Positions 32,078 through 40,473 of a stretch of 45,701 nucleotides of DNA are shown piece after piece. This stretch comes from Pseudobdellovibrionaceae bacterium (lineage in GTDB: Bacteria > Bdellovibrionota > Bdellovibrionia > Bdellovibrionales > Bdellovibrionaceae): the NCBI GenBank assembly GCA_016785955.1, contig JAEUWH010000008.1, positions 1-45,701 on the forward strand, given 5' to 3'. Numbering within the stretch: position 1 is the stretch's first letter; each line of letters starts with the position of its first letter. The notes beneath the pieces are model-generated. The model was not told the DNA's origin. It made no database searches and saw only the letters and a program-made list of their open reading frames with translations. The translations under genes and the position numbers were made by a program.

Positions 32078-32794
32078 ATGTTCGAGTTAAAAAACGCCGG
32101 CAAAGAATTTCAGCAACGATGGTTATTTAAAAACTTGAATCTTACGGCCCATGCTGGGGATTTCATTTCGATTCTTGGACCTTCTGGCTGCGGCAAATCA
32201 ACCTTGCTTAGAATCTTATCTGGTCTAGACACTGTTTCTGAGGGCTCTTTTTCCACCTCCTCGCAAGATCCCTCTGGTTTTGTGTTTCAAGAGTCTTGCC
32301 TTCTGCCGTGGCTGAATGTTTTTGAAAACGTAGCCTTGGGCGCTACACAGCGCCAAGGACGTGATTCGCACGCCGCAATAACCAAAATTCTAGAAGTCGT
32401 GAAACTAACGGACGCCGCTCAGTTGTTCCCTCGTCAACTGTCTGGCGGGATGAAGATGCGCGTCTCTATCGCTCGGGCTTTAGTAAATAATAAAAAGATT
32501 CTTTTTATGGACGAGCCATTTGCGGCGCTGGACGATTTCACTCGGTTTGAACTCCAAGACGAATTGCTCGAATACTGGAGACAATATAATATGACCATTT
32601 TTTTTGTCACGCACTCCCTGAGCGAAAGTGTCTTTTTGTCGCAAAAGCTGTGGCTGTTTCCGCAAGGACAACAAAAAACCTTTCAAGAGTGGGTTTTGGA
32701 AAAACCGTCAACAGCTGCGAATTCTTACAGAAACTCGGCAGAGTACTTTCAAACAGTCACGACCGTTACCGAACACTTGCGAGTAAAAAAATGA
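32078..32794 (+). CDS. ABC importer ATP-binding protein (nitrate/sulfonate/pyrimidine type)
   Basis: A 238-residue ATPase with Walker A GPSGCGKST, Q-loop FVFQESCLLPW, signature LSGGMKMRVSIARAL, Walker B ILFMDEPFAALD and switch VTHS. The LLPW motif after the Q-loop is typical of the SsuB/TauB/ThiZ group, which imports small organic molecules. It starts right after the oxygenase gene and overlaps the permease gene by 4 nt (ATGA). Confidence 0.92.
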   Translation: MFELKNAGKEFQQRWLFKNLNLTAHAGDFISILGPSGCGKSTLLRILSGLDTVSEGSFSTSSQDPSGFVFQESCLLPWLNVFENVALGATQRQGRDSHAAITKILEVVKLTDAAQLFPRQLSGGMKMRVSIARALVNNKKILFMDEPFAALDDFTRFELQDELLEYWRQYNMTIFFVTHSLSESVFLSQKLWLFPQGQQKTFQEWVLEKPSTAANSYRNSAEYFQTVTTVTEHLRVKK

Positions 32795-33534
32795 AACACC
32801 TTACTCCAACCATCATTCTTGTCTGCCTAGTGACAGCAATAGTAGAAATTCTATATCGCCTCTCTTATTGGGATGCTCAATCTATTCCGCCAGCGTCCGT
32901 CATTTTGCAAACCATTACAGAAAATCAAGACGCATTCGTGGATGCATTTACCAGCACACTCAAGCTAAGCATGCAAAGTTTAGCACTGAGCTTTATTCTG
33001 GGGTTTACGTTGGCAGTGATATTTTCTTTAAATGATTGGATTAAGCGAGCGGTGTTCCCACTAGCCATTTTTTTTCAAACAGTCCCTATTATTGCCATTG
33101 CCCCTCTGCTGGTTATTTATTTCGGCTATGGCCCTCAAACGATTTTAGCGGCCGCCGTGTTTGTTAGCCTGTTTCCAATTTTAGCCAATACACTCGTTGG
33201 TTTAGACACGATAGATAAAAATCTTCTCGAATTATTTCAAGTCTATCGTCAAAACGCATGGCACACTCTATTTTATCTAAAAATCCCGGGATCCTACTAT
33301 TTTATTTTTTCTGGACTCAGAATCTCTTCCGGATTGGCCGTGATCGGGGTCGTTGCGGGCGAATTTGTAGCTGGGGGAGGGCTGGGCGCATTGATAGATA
33401 CATCTCGCACTCAACAGCGAATTGATCTGGTTTTCGCCAGCCTCATCGGCCTTGCCGTGATCGGCTTACTTCAAATTATGTTACTAAATGGCATAAACTT
33501 ATTGATCACCCGATGGAGACCTTTTAAGCTTTAA
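32791..33534 (+). CDS. ABC importer permease
   Basis: A 247-residue inner-membrane permease with about six helices. The EAA-type loop can be seen around LLELFQVYRQNAWHTLFYLKIPGSYYFIFSGLRISSG, and the helix VIGVVAGEFVAGGGLGALI is typical of the SsuC/TauC/ThiX family. The ATG at 32791 overlaps the ATPase stop. It forms a complete transporter with the ATPase before it and the binding protein after it. Confidence 0.92.
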   Translation: MKHLTPTIILVCLVTAIVEILYRLSYWDAQSIPPASVILQTITENQDAFVDAFTSTLKLSMQSLALSFILGFTLAVIFSLNDWIKRAVFPLAIFFQTVPIIAIAPLLVIYFGYGPQTILAAAVFVSLFPILANTLVGLDTIDKNLLELFQVYRQNAWHTLFYLKIPGSYYFIFSGLRISSGLAVIGVVAGEFVAGGGLGALIDTSRTQQRIDLVFASLIGLAVIGLLQIMLLNGINLLITRWRPFKL

Positions 33535-33563
33535 TCACTTTTTACAAAGCTTCGGAGGCACAC

Positions 33564-34514
33564 ATGAAAATCACACTCGCGACACTCATTGCACTCATTG
33601 GATTCAGCACTCATGCGCAAACACCCACCGAACCCAGCGTCGGGCGAGTTTACAAATTAGCTTTAAACTGGGTTCCAGAGCCTCAATTTGGCGGTTTTTA
33701 CCAGGCGTTGATTGACGATGAATTTAAAAAACAAGGTCTTAATGTTGAAATCATCCCTGGTGGGTCTGGAACACCCACTGTGCAAATGCTCACCAAAGGC
33801 GTCGTCGATTTCGCCATCGTATCCGCGGAAGAAATTCTAATTTCAAATGATAAAAATTTGAAAAACCCCGCCGTCGGAGTCTTCGCAACGTTTCAAAAAA
33901 ATCCTCAAATCATTATGACTCATGAAGAGCGAAAATTCAAAAGCATTGGCGACGTTCTTACAAACGAAGGTTATTTAGCATGGCAAAAAGGTTTATCATA
34001 TTCCCTTTTTCTTCAAAAAAAATACCCTCACTCGAAAGTTAAAATGGTCCCGTACTTAGGCGGATTAGCTCAGTTCCAAAAAGACAAACTGTTATCTCAA
34101 CAAGGTTTCATCACCAGCGAGCCTATCGCCGCCAGCGATTTGAATATTGCGGTGTCTACATTTCTAGTCGCCGATGAAGGTTTTAACCCCTACACGACCG
34201 TTCTTTCCGTTCGTAAAGATTTTCAAAAAGCGAATAGCGATGTTATTAAAAAAATTCACCACGCCGTCACCAACGGCTGGGCCAGTTATTTGAAAAATCC
34301 CGAAAAAGCGAATGCCTACATGAGCAAATTAAATCTGGGAATGAAACCAGAAACGTTTAAAAAAAGTGCGGACGCCCAAATTCCTTTGATCCAAACCGCG
34401 GAAGGCCTAGGGAAAATGTCAGAGTCCCGCTGGAGTACGCTCATTCAACAAATGAAAGACCTGGGGCTAGTTAAAAACAAATTGAAAGCAGAGAATCAAT
34501 TTATCAGCTTATAA
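33564..34514 (+). CDS. periplasmic NMT1/THI5-type substrate-binding protein
   Basis: A 316-residue protein with a signal peptide (to THA|Q). LALNWVPEPQFGGFYQALIDDEF is the hallmark of the NMT1/THI5-like binding proteins that deliver thiamine pyrimidine precursors, riboflavin or related ligands. Also seen are GGSGTPTVQMLTKGVVDFAIVSAEE and FITSEPIAA. The start is near GGAGG (about 9 bases upstream). The substrate cannot be read from the sequence. No thiamine gene is adjacent; only the oxygenase and the two transporter genes are linked. Confidence 0.88.
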   Translation: MKITLATLIALIGFSTHAQTPTEPSVGRVYKLALNWVPEPQFGGFYQALIDDEFKKQGLNVEIIPGGSGTPTVQMLTKGVVDFAIVSAEEILISNDKNLKNPAVGVFATFQKNPQIIMTHEERKFKSIGDVLTNEGYLAWQKGLSYSLFLQKKYPHSKVKMVPYLGGLAQFQKDKLLSQQGFITSEPIAASDLNIAVSTFLVADEGFNPYTTVLSVRKDFQKANSDVIKKIHHAVTNGWASYLKNPEKANAYMSKLNLGMKPETFKKSADAQIPLIQTAEGLGKMSESRWSTLIQQMKDLGLVKNKLKAENQFISL

Positions 34515-34519
34515 AATAT

Positions 34520-34570
34520 TGTTATAGCGCTTGGTCAGATCTTTCAAATCTGACCAAGCGCTATAACAAG
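34520..34570. terminator. perfect 22-bp inverted repeat after the ABC operon
   Basis: The left arm (34520-34541, starting TTGTTATAGCGC) and right arm (34549-34570, ending GCGCTATAACAA) are exact reverse complements with a 7-nt loop CTTTCAA. It begins 5 bases after the binding-protein stop. It has no direct T-run on the plus strand, though TTTTTT follows about 20 bases later. It could be a transcript-end stabiliser, a bidirectional stop or a small mobile hairpin. Confidence 0.6.
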
Positions 34571-34668
34571 AACATGACCCCGCTTAAAGGGCTTTTTTCT
34601 GTGTAAATTAGTGAAATCAGGTAAAATTCATTGACCCGTAACTTTTGAAAATTTAGGACTAAACTATT

Positions 34669-35229
34669 ATGATTATTAATCTTGCTGAAATTCCAGAAGA
34701 AGGCCGTAACTATGAATACTCTACTGAATCTGGAGAAGTGACCGAAACACTCGCAGACCTTATTGGCGACAATCATTATGTAACTCAGTTTTTTATTCGG
34801 CCTTTAAATTCACGGGATTTTTCACTCACTGGTTCAATTAAAACTAAATCTAAAGAAATTTGCTCCTATTGTGGCCAAGGAATTAAATTTCCTGTAAATG
34901 TTAAATTTAACGAGATACTTATTCCGCCACAAGAAATGACCCGCGATGGTCACTATGCAAAGCCTAATCATTTTGACGAGAATGAAGCCGAAGGTCCTCA
35001 AAGTTTCGAGTACTCGCCCGGCATGAAATTGGCTATTGGCGAGTATCTCCACGAAACCATCGCTTTAAATGTTCCGTTCAATCCCGCACCAGAAATTACC
35101 GAAAAAGGCGACTGTGGCGATTGCGGGCTGAATGTTCAAACCGTAATTAAATCCTACGAAGAGGCACCCGAAACGGACGAGGCAACAAATCCATTTGCTG
35201 TTTTAAAATCCTTAAAGGTGACTCAGTAA
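34669..35229 (+). CDS. yceD: YceD/DUF177 family protein
   Basis: A 186-residue protein of the DUF177 (YceD) family. The conserved part has CSYCGQGIKFPVNVKFNEILIPP, LAIGEYLHETIALNVPFNP and a CGDCGLN motif. YceD homologues sit directly upstream of rpmF in most bacteria and are linked to 23S rRNA/ribosomal protein balance, though the mechanism is unclear. Here rpmF follows by about 115 bp, matching that arrangement. Confidence 0.85.
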   Translation: MIINLAEIPEEGRNYEYSTESGEVTETLADLIGDNHYVTQFFIRPLNSRDFSLTGSIKTKSKEICSYCGQGIKFPVNVKFNEILIPPQEMTRDGHYAKPNHFDENEAEGPQSFEYSPGMKLAIGEYLHETIALNVPFNPAPEITEKGDCGDCGLNVQTVIKSYEEAPETDEATNPFAVLKSLKVTQ

Positions 35230-35344
35230 CTTTTACGCACCAGGACTATCTGCTGATTTCAAAGATTGATTTTTTAATGAAATTAAGGAATTAATTCGTC
35301 TTTAATAATATTTAATATAATTACTCGTTTTTTAAGGAGCTAGT

Positions 35345-35566
35345 ATGCCAACACCCAAAAAGAAAACCTCACGATCTCGCCGCGACATGAGACGCTCTCA
35401 CGATGCTTTAGAAACTCCGGCTATTGGGTTTGACAAGAAAATGGGAGAATTCCATGCTCCTCACCGCGCTTTTAAATCATCTGATGGCGCTTTCTACTAT
35501 CGTGGCAAAGAAATCATCCCTGCTAAAGTTAAAAAGTCCGCTGAAGATACAGAAACTGCTGAGTAA
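35345..35566 (+). CDS. rpmF: 50S ribosomal protein L32 (zinc-free type)
   Basis: A 73-residue basic protein. MPTPKKKTSRSRRDMRRSHDAL is the L32 N-terminus, and AFYYRGKEIIPAK the C-terminal conserved part. The CxxC pairs found in zinc-binding L32 are absent here, as in E. coli L32. A good ribosome-binding site (AAGGAG) precedes the ATG. fabH starts 11 bases downstream; the plsX gene that often sits between them is not here. Confidence 0.95.
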   Translation: MPTPKKKTSRSRRDMRRSHDALETPAIGFDKKMGEFHAPHRAFKSSDGAFYYRGKEIIPAKVKKSAEDTETAE

Positions 35567-35577
35567 AGCGGGTACCC

Positions 35578-36585
35578 ATGGGACATGATGGTGCCGGCGA
35601 ATTCAGATCTAAAATTTCGGGAATTGGATCCTACCTTCCCGAAAAAATCCTTACGAATTTCGATTTAGAAAAAATGGTCGATACGAACAATGACTGGATC
35701 ATTGAGCGTACCGGCATCAAACATCGCCACATTGCCAAAGACGGCGAAGGCGTGAGCGACCTGGGCTATCACGCCGCTCAAAAAGCACTTAAAATGGCGA
35801 ATTTGACTGCGCAAGATATCGACATGATTATTGTCTGTACAGTGAGTGGTGATCAGGTCATGCCTTCAACAGCGTGTGTTCTGCAAAGCAAATTAGGCTG
35901 TCGCAATATATTCTCTTTTGACTTGTCTGCCGCCTGCTCTGGTTTTGTCTATGGCTTATCTGTGGCTGATCAGTTTATTCGCACAGGTATGTATAAGCAC
36001 GTTCTTGTTGTTGGCGGTGAGGTTTTACATCCTTTTGTTAATTATGAAGATCGCGAAACATGTATTTTGTTTGGTGATGCGGCCGGCGCATGGATCGTCT
36101 CTCGTGCCGAAAAAGAATACCCAAATGTCATAATGAGTTCTCATCTCCATGCCGATGGAAACCTGGGTGATTTGTTTGTTCTGCCTGCTGGTGGTTCAAA
36201 AATACCGTTCAGCGCCGAAGTTTTAGCCAATAAAACTCAGTATGTGAAAATGAAGGGTCGAGAAATTTTTAAAAATGCTGTTCGGACAATGACGGACTGC
36301 TGCCATGAAGCTTTAAATGCAAATGGAGTCAAGCCTCACGAAGTTGATTGGCTCGTCCCTCATCAAGCAAACCTACGAATTTTAGAAAGCGTCGCCAGTC
36401 ACTTCGAATTTCCAACTGAAAAAGTCGTTGTAAGTTTGCACGAAACTGGAAACACATCTGCGGCCAGCATTCCCGTTGCGTTTGACATGGCTTTCCAAGA
36501 AGGAAAGATCAAACGTGGCCAATTAATTTTACTTGCCGCTTTTGGCGCAGGACTGACCTCAGGAAGCTTACTACTCAGATTTTAA
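35578..36585 (+). CDS. fabH: beta-ketoacyl-ACP synthase III
   Basis: Condenses acetyl-CoA with malonyl-ACP to start fatty acid synthesis. Seen are the N-terminal ISGIGSYLPEKILTN, DTNNDWIIERTGI, Cys 120 in DLSAACSGF, His in LVPHQAN and Asn in HETGNTSAASIP, the full Cys-His-Asn triad. Length 335 residues, slightly extended at the N-terminus relative to E. coli. First enzyme of the fab gene set. Confidence 0.95.
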   Translation: MGHDGAGEFRSKISGIGSYLPEKILTNFDLEKMVDTNNDWIIERTGIKHRHIAKDGEGVSDLGYHAAQKALKMANLTAQDIDMIIVCTVSGDQVMPSTACVLQSKLGCRNIFSFDLSAACSGFVYGLSVADQFIRTGMYKHVLVVGGEVLHPFVNYEDRETCILFGDAAGAWIVSRAEKEYPNVIMSSHLHADGNLGDLFVLPAGGSKIPFSAEVLANKTQYVKMKGREIFKNAVRTMTDCCHEALNANGVKPHEVDWLVPHQANLRILESVASHFEFPTEKVVVSLHETGNTSAASIPVAFDMAFQEGKIKRGQLILLAAFGAGLTSGSLLLRF

Positions 36586-36624
36586 ATTTAGGTAAATTCA
36601 TAGAAATAGAAAAGGATATCCACT

Positions 36625-37578
36625 GTGGTTTTATTATTTCCTGGCCAAGGAAGCCAAGCCCCAAAAATGGGTTCATACCTTCTTGAAAATTTCGCAACTT
36701 TTAAGAATACAATTTTGGAAGCATCTGAGGCGATTAACCTTGATCTTAAAAAATTGATATACGATGGCACTGAAGCGGACCTTGCGCTGACGGCAAACAC
36801 CCAGCCGGCGCTTCTAAGCGTTTCCATAGCCACCTATCGAACCCTCAAAGAATTAATACCTTTAAAAATAGAAGCGACAGCGGGGCATTCCATTGGCGAG
36901 TACGCTTCCCTGGTCTCGGCAGGTGCGATGGATTTTTCTACCGCCATGAAAGCCGTTCGTTTACGTGGGGAAGCTATGCAGTCCGCAGTTCCTGTTGGCG
37001 AGGGTGGCATGTTAGCCGTGTTGGGTCTAGAAACGGACCAGGTCACGTGGTTGTGTGAATGGACTGAAAAAGAATCTGGAGCGACTCCTCTTTCACCGGC
37101 AAATTTTAATAGCCCTGGACAGGTCGTTATCAGCGGCTCAATGAAATGTATTGAGTGGCTCAAAGCAAATTTTAAATCAGAGTTGATCCCCGGCTCTCCG
37201 AAACGAGCAAAGTTAATTCCATTGAATGTTTCCGCGCCATTTCACTGCGCAATGATGAAACCGGCTCAAGAAAAAATGGACTCTTTTTTATCTTCTGTGA
37301 AATTCAATAAACCGCAATTTCCCGTTATCCAAAATTTTAATGCCCAGTTAATTGACGCCCCTGAAGAATTAAAACAAAACCTCATTCAGCAGGTTTCGGC
37401 GCCCGTGCGATGGACTCAAACAATGAAATTAATGGAATCAAAATCCTGGTTCACCGGTATTGAATGTGGACATGGGTCCGTACTTAAGGGTCTATTCAAG
37501 AAAATGGAAAACCCTAATTTCAAAATCTTAAGTACTCAGACAAAAGAAGATCTAGAATTAATTAAAACTCAAAGCTAA
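36625..37578 (+). CDS. fabD: malonyl-CoA:ACP transacylase
   Basis: Transfers malonyl from CoA to ACP. FPGQGSQAPKMG at the start, the nucleophile Ser 89 in AGHSIGEYASL, and His 207 in APFHCAMM are family motifs. The GTG start at 36625 gives the standard N-terminus; AAAGGA lies about 9 bases upstream. 317 residues is normal. The next gene starts 8 bases downstream. Confidence 0.94.
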   Translation: MVLLFPGQGSQAPKMGSYLLENFATFKNTILEASEAINLDLKKLIYDGTEADLALTANTQPALLSVSIATYRTLKELIPLKIEATAGHSIGEYASLVSAGAMDFSTAMKAVRLRGEAMQSAVPVGEGGMLAVLGLETDQVTWLCEWTEKESGATPLSPANFNSPGQVVISGSMKCIEWLKANFKSELIPGSPKRAKLIPLNVSAPFHCAMMKPAQEKMDSFLSSVKFNKPQFPVIQNFNAQLIDAPEELKQNLIQQVSAPVRWTQTMKLMESKSWFTGIECGHGSVLKGLFKKMENPNFKILSTQTKEDLELIKTQS

Positions 37579-37586
37579 GGATTTAC

Positions 37587-38324
37587 ATGCTTACTGGTAA
37601 AAAAATTCTCGTCACGGGTGGTAGCAGAGGCATTGGCGCCGAAATCGTCAAATCATTGGCAGAAGCGGGCGCGCAGGTTGCGTTTACCTACAGCTCAAAT
37701 CAAGCATCGGCTCAAAAAATACTAGAATCCCTGCCCGGTGATGGCCACCGCATTTTAGCAATGAATGTCGCCGACGAAAATTCTGTCAACACGGCCCTGG
37801 AAACCCTGATCGCTGATTGGAAAGAATTTGACGGTCTCGTTAACAATGCCGGCATAACAAAAGATGGCCTATTAATGCGCATGAAAAGCGAAGATTTTGA
37901 TAGTGTGATTAACACAAATCTAAAGGGTACCTTCTACTTAACTAAGGCCATAACAAAAATCATGATGAAAAGCCGCAAAGGCTCGGTTGTCCAAATTACC
38001 AGCGTTATTGGACAGACAGGCAATGCTGGCCAAGCTAACTATGCCGCCTCCAAAGCGGCGGTTGTGGCGTTTTCAAAATCCATCGCTTTGGAACTTGGGT
38101 CGCGCGGTGTTCGCGTTAATTGTGTGGCGCCTGGATTTATTGAGACAGATATGACCGAGGTGCTTTCTGACGATGTAAAACAAAAGATCATGGATAAAAT
38201 ACCTTTACAACGTATGGGGGCTTCAAAGGATGTTGCTGAAGCTGTAAAATTTCTACTGAGTGATCAAAGTTCCTACATCACAGGTCACACTTTAAGCGTT
38301 AATGGCGGATTATTTATGGAGTAA
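37587..38324 (+). CDS. fabG: 3-oxoacyl-ACP reductase
   Basis: NADPH-dependent short-chain reductase of the elongation cycle. Seen are the cofactor loop TGGSRGIG, NNAG, and the catalytic Ser 139, Tyr 152 and Lys 156 (NYAASK). CVAPGFIETDMT and ITGHTLSVNGG complete the FabG pattern. 245 residues is normal. A UUCG-loop terminator follows immediately. Confidence 0.95.
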   Translation: MLTGKKILVTGGSRGIGAEIVKSLAEAGAQVAFTYSSNQASAQKILESLPGDGHRILAMNVADENSVNTALETLIADWKEFDGLVNNAGITKDGLLMRMKSEDFDSVINTNLKGTFYLTKAITKIMMKSRKGSVVQITSVIGQTGNAGQANYAASKAAVVAFSKSIALELGSRGVRVNCVAPGFIETDMTEVLSDDVKQKIMDKIPLQRMGASKDVAEAVKFLLSDQSSYITGHTLSVNGGLFME

Positions 38325-38343
38325 ACACTTCGGTGTTTTTTTT
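38323..38343 (+). terminator. rho-independent terminator after fabG
   Basis: AAACAC (38323-38328) pairs with GTGTTT (38333-38338) around the stable tetraloop TTCG, followed by a run of Ts to 38343. It overlaps the fabG stop and separates fabD-fabG from acpP, so acpP is probably also transcribed from its own promoter in the 110 bp that follows. Confidence 0.75.
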
Positions 38344-38454
38344 GTTGATATCAGGCCTAAATCGTTTATTTTGATTACGTTTATAAAATAGAGTTAGATT
38401 AACCATTAAATTAATTAAGAGAGGTTTATTATGGATTTACAAAAGGAGTCTACT

Positions 38455-38691
38455 ATGTCACTAAGTCCGAAAATTAAAGATATCATCGTTGAACAATTAA
38501 GCGTTGATCCTGAGAAAGTAAAACCAGAAGCTTCATTCATCGACGACTTAGGCGCAGACAGCTTGGACATCGTTGAACTTGTAATGGCTATGGAAGAAGA
38601 ATTCGACATTGAAATTCCTGACGAAGACGCTGAAAAACTTAAAACGGTACAAGACGTTACCAAGTACCTAGAGACTAAAGGCAAAATCTAG
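38455..38691 (+). CDS. acpP: acyl carrier protein
   Basis: A 78-residue acidic protein. [26 protein letters not shown] contains the phosphopantetheine attachment Ser 36. The chosen ATG at 38455 follows AAGGAG seven bases upstream and gives the standard [10 protein letters not shown] start. Another in-frame ATG at 38431 has its own GAGAGG and would add eight residues (MDLQKEST). fabF starts 4 bases after the stop. Confidence 0.96.
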   Translation: MSLSPKIKDIIVEQLSVDPEKVKPEASFIDDLGADSLDIVELVMAMEEEFDIEIPDEDAEKLKTVQDVTKYLETKGKI

Positions 38692-38695
38692 TTTT

Positions 38696-39961
38696 ATGTC
38701 TACCAATTTCGAGAGACCATCACAGCCACAACGTCGAGTTGTGGTGACTGGGATAGGACTTGTAAGTCCGCTAGGGAACACCCTAGAAGAGTCATGGAAA
38801 GCGTTATTGAAGGGGCAAAGTGGAATCACTCAAATTACAAAATTTGATACAGCTGCTTTCTCAACCAAAATAGCGGGCGAAGTTAAGGGTTTCAACCCTG
38901 ATCTTTACATCGAAAAGAAAGAACAAAAGAAAATGGATACATTTATCCATTATTCTATGGCTTGCTCCAAGATGGCTCTTGAAATGGCTGATATCAAACT
39001 GACCGAAGATCAGCTCCTAAAAACAGGCGCTTTTATCGGAGTCGGCATCGGAGGCCTTCCGATGATCGAAGAGCAACTTGAAAAACTCATGGCCCGTGGG
39101 CCAAATCGAATTTCTCCTTTTTTCATCCCCGGCGTAATTACGAATTTAGCTGCCGGACAAGTATCTATAGAACATGGTCTCAAAGGACCAAATTTTGCCA
39201 TTACCAGCGCGTGTGCCACAGGGGTTCATTCAATTGGCGAAGCTTACAATTACATTCGTTATGGTCGGGCCGACTACATGCTTGCAGGCGGCGTTGAGGC
39301 GACCGTATGCCCTTCTGCTATTGGTGGATTTTCATCGATGAGAGCACTTTCAGAACGTAACGACTCTCCAGAAAAAGCATCGCGCCCATTTGATAAAGCT
39401 CGCGATGGATTCGTTCTTGGCGAAGGCGGCGCTGTTTTATTTATTGAATCTTTAGAGAGCGCCACCAATCGTGGGGCCAATATACTTTGCGAAATCACAG
39501 GCTACGGAGCTTCCTCCGACGCGTATCACTTCACAAGTCCCGCTCCTGAAGGAGATGGTGGCCGTCGCGCAATGGCCGCTGCAATTTTGGATGCTGGCAT
39601 TGCGCCAGAGCATATTCAGCATATCAATGCCCACGCGACCTCAACCCCGATGGGTGATGGCCTTGAGACGCAAGCTATGAAAAACCTATTTAAGGATCAT
39701 GCAAAAAAATTATGGGTATCTGGCACAAAATCTATGACGGGTCATCTTTTAGGTGCCGCCGGCGCGATTGAAAGCGCCTGGTCTATTTTGGCCATTCGCG
39801 ATCAGGTCGTCCCTCCTACTATTAACTTAGAAAACCCAAGCGAAGACTGTGATTTAGATTATGTTCCTAATCAAGCACGTGATGGCAAAATCACTCATGT
39901 ACTCAATAATAGTTTTGGTTTTGGCGGCACAAACGGCTCACTTATTTTTTCCAAATTATAG
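38696..39961 (+). CDS. fabF: beta-ketoacyl-ACP synthase II
   Basis: Elongates acyl-ACP with malonyl-ACP. RRVVVTGIGLVSPLGN, the nucleophile Cys 173 in TSACATG, His in NAHATSTPMGD and His in MTGHLLGAAG form the Cys-His-His set of KAS I/II. FGFGGTN closes the domain. 421 residues is typical. It starts 4 bases after acpP, the conserved acpP-fabF pair. Confidence 0.96.
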   Translation: MSTNFERPSQPQRRVVVTGIGLVSPLGNTLEESWKALLKGQSGITQITKFDTAAFSTKIAGEVKGFNPDLYIEKKEQKKMDTFIHYSMACSKMALEMADIKLTEDQLLKTGAFIGVGIGGLPMIEEQLEKLMARGPNRISPFFIPGVITNLAAGQVSIEHGLKGPNFAITSACATGVHSIGEAYNYIRYGRADYMLAGGVEATVCPSAIGGFSSMRALSERNDSPEKASRPFDKARDGFVLGEGGAVLFIESLESATNRGANILCEITGYGASSDAYHFTSPAPEGDGGRRAMAAAILDAGIAPEHIQHINAHATSTPMGDGLETQAMKNLFKDHAKKLWVSGTKSMTGHLLGAAGAIESAWSILAIRDQVVPPTINLENPSEDCDLDYVPNQARDGKITHVLNNSFGFGGTNGSLIFSKL

Positions 39962-39967
39962 GTCAAC

Positions 39968-40450
39968 ATGAAAGTATATATCGGCTCAGATCACGGTGGC
40001 TTCGAACTTAAACAAGAGCTACTCAAGCTGTGGCCGAGCATGCTGAATATCCCGACGCAGACCAATCTGTCTGATGTGGGGTGCTTTACAAACAGCTCTA
40101 CTGACTATCCTGACTTAGCAGAGAACGTTTGCACACGTATTATTAACGACTACATGTCTCAACCAAAAATTATAGCCAGTGAGGATGCATTTGCCTATAA
40201 CTCGCTGGGGATTTTGGTCTGCGGTTCTGGACAGGGAATGGCCATGAAAGCAAACAAGTATGCACAAATTCGTGCAGCTCTATGTTGGAGTCCTGAAATA
40301 ACAGCTCTCGCTCGGGAGCATAATAATGCAAACATTTTATGTTTGCCTGGCCGTTTCCTTAATTCCTCTGTCGCTATAGAAATGGTAAGAGTATTTTTGA
40401 CGACACCTTTCGCAAAAGGTCGACACGCTCTACGTGTAGAAAAAATTTAA
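39968..40450 (+). CDS. rpiB: ribose-5-phosphate isomerase B
   Basis: Interconverts ribose-5-phosphate and ribulose-5-phosphate. [32 protein letters not shown], and [17 protein letters not shown] with the catalytic Cys are RpiB motifs; [16 protein letters not shown] and the C-terminal arginine region also fit. 160 residues, about ten longer than usual because of a loop near residues 58-75. It starts 6 bases after fabF. Confidence 0.92.
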   Translation: MKVYIGSDHGGFELKQELLKLWPSMLNIPTQTNLSDVGCFTNSSTDYPDLAENVCTRIINDYMSQPKIIASEDAFAYNSLGILVCGSGQGMAMKANKYAQIRAALCWSPEITALAREHNNANILCLPGRFLNSSVAIEMVRVFLTTPFAKGRHALRVEKI

Positions 40451-40473
40451 AATATAAATATTTAGGAGGCCTT

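Noticed and set aside
34571-34600. Possible terminator CCC...GGGCTTTTTT after the 22-bp hairpin
   Set aside because: The stem would be only three base pairs; the T-run alone is not enough.
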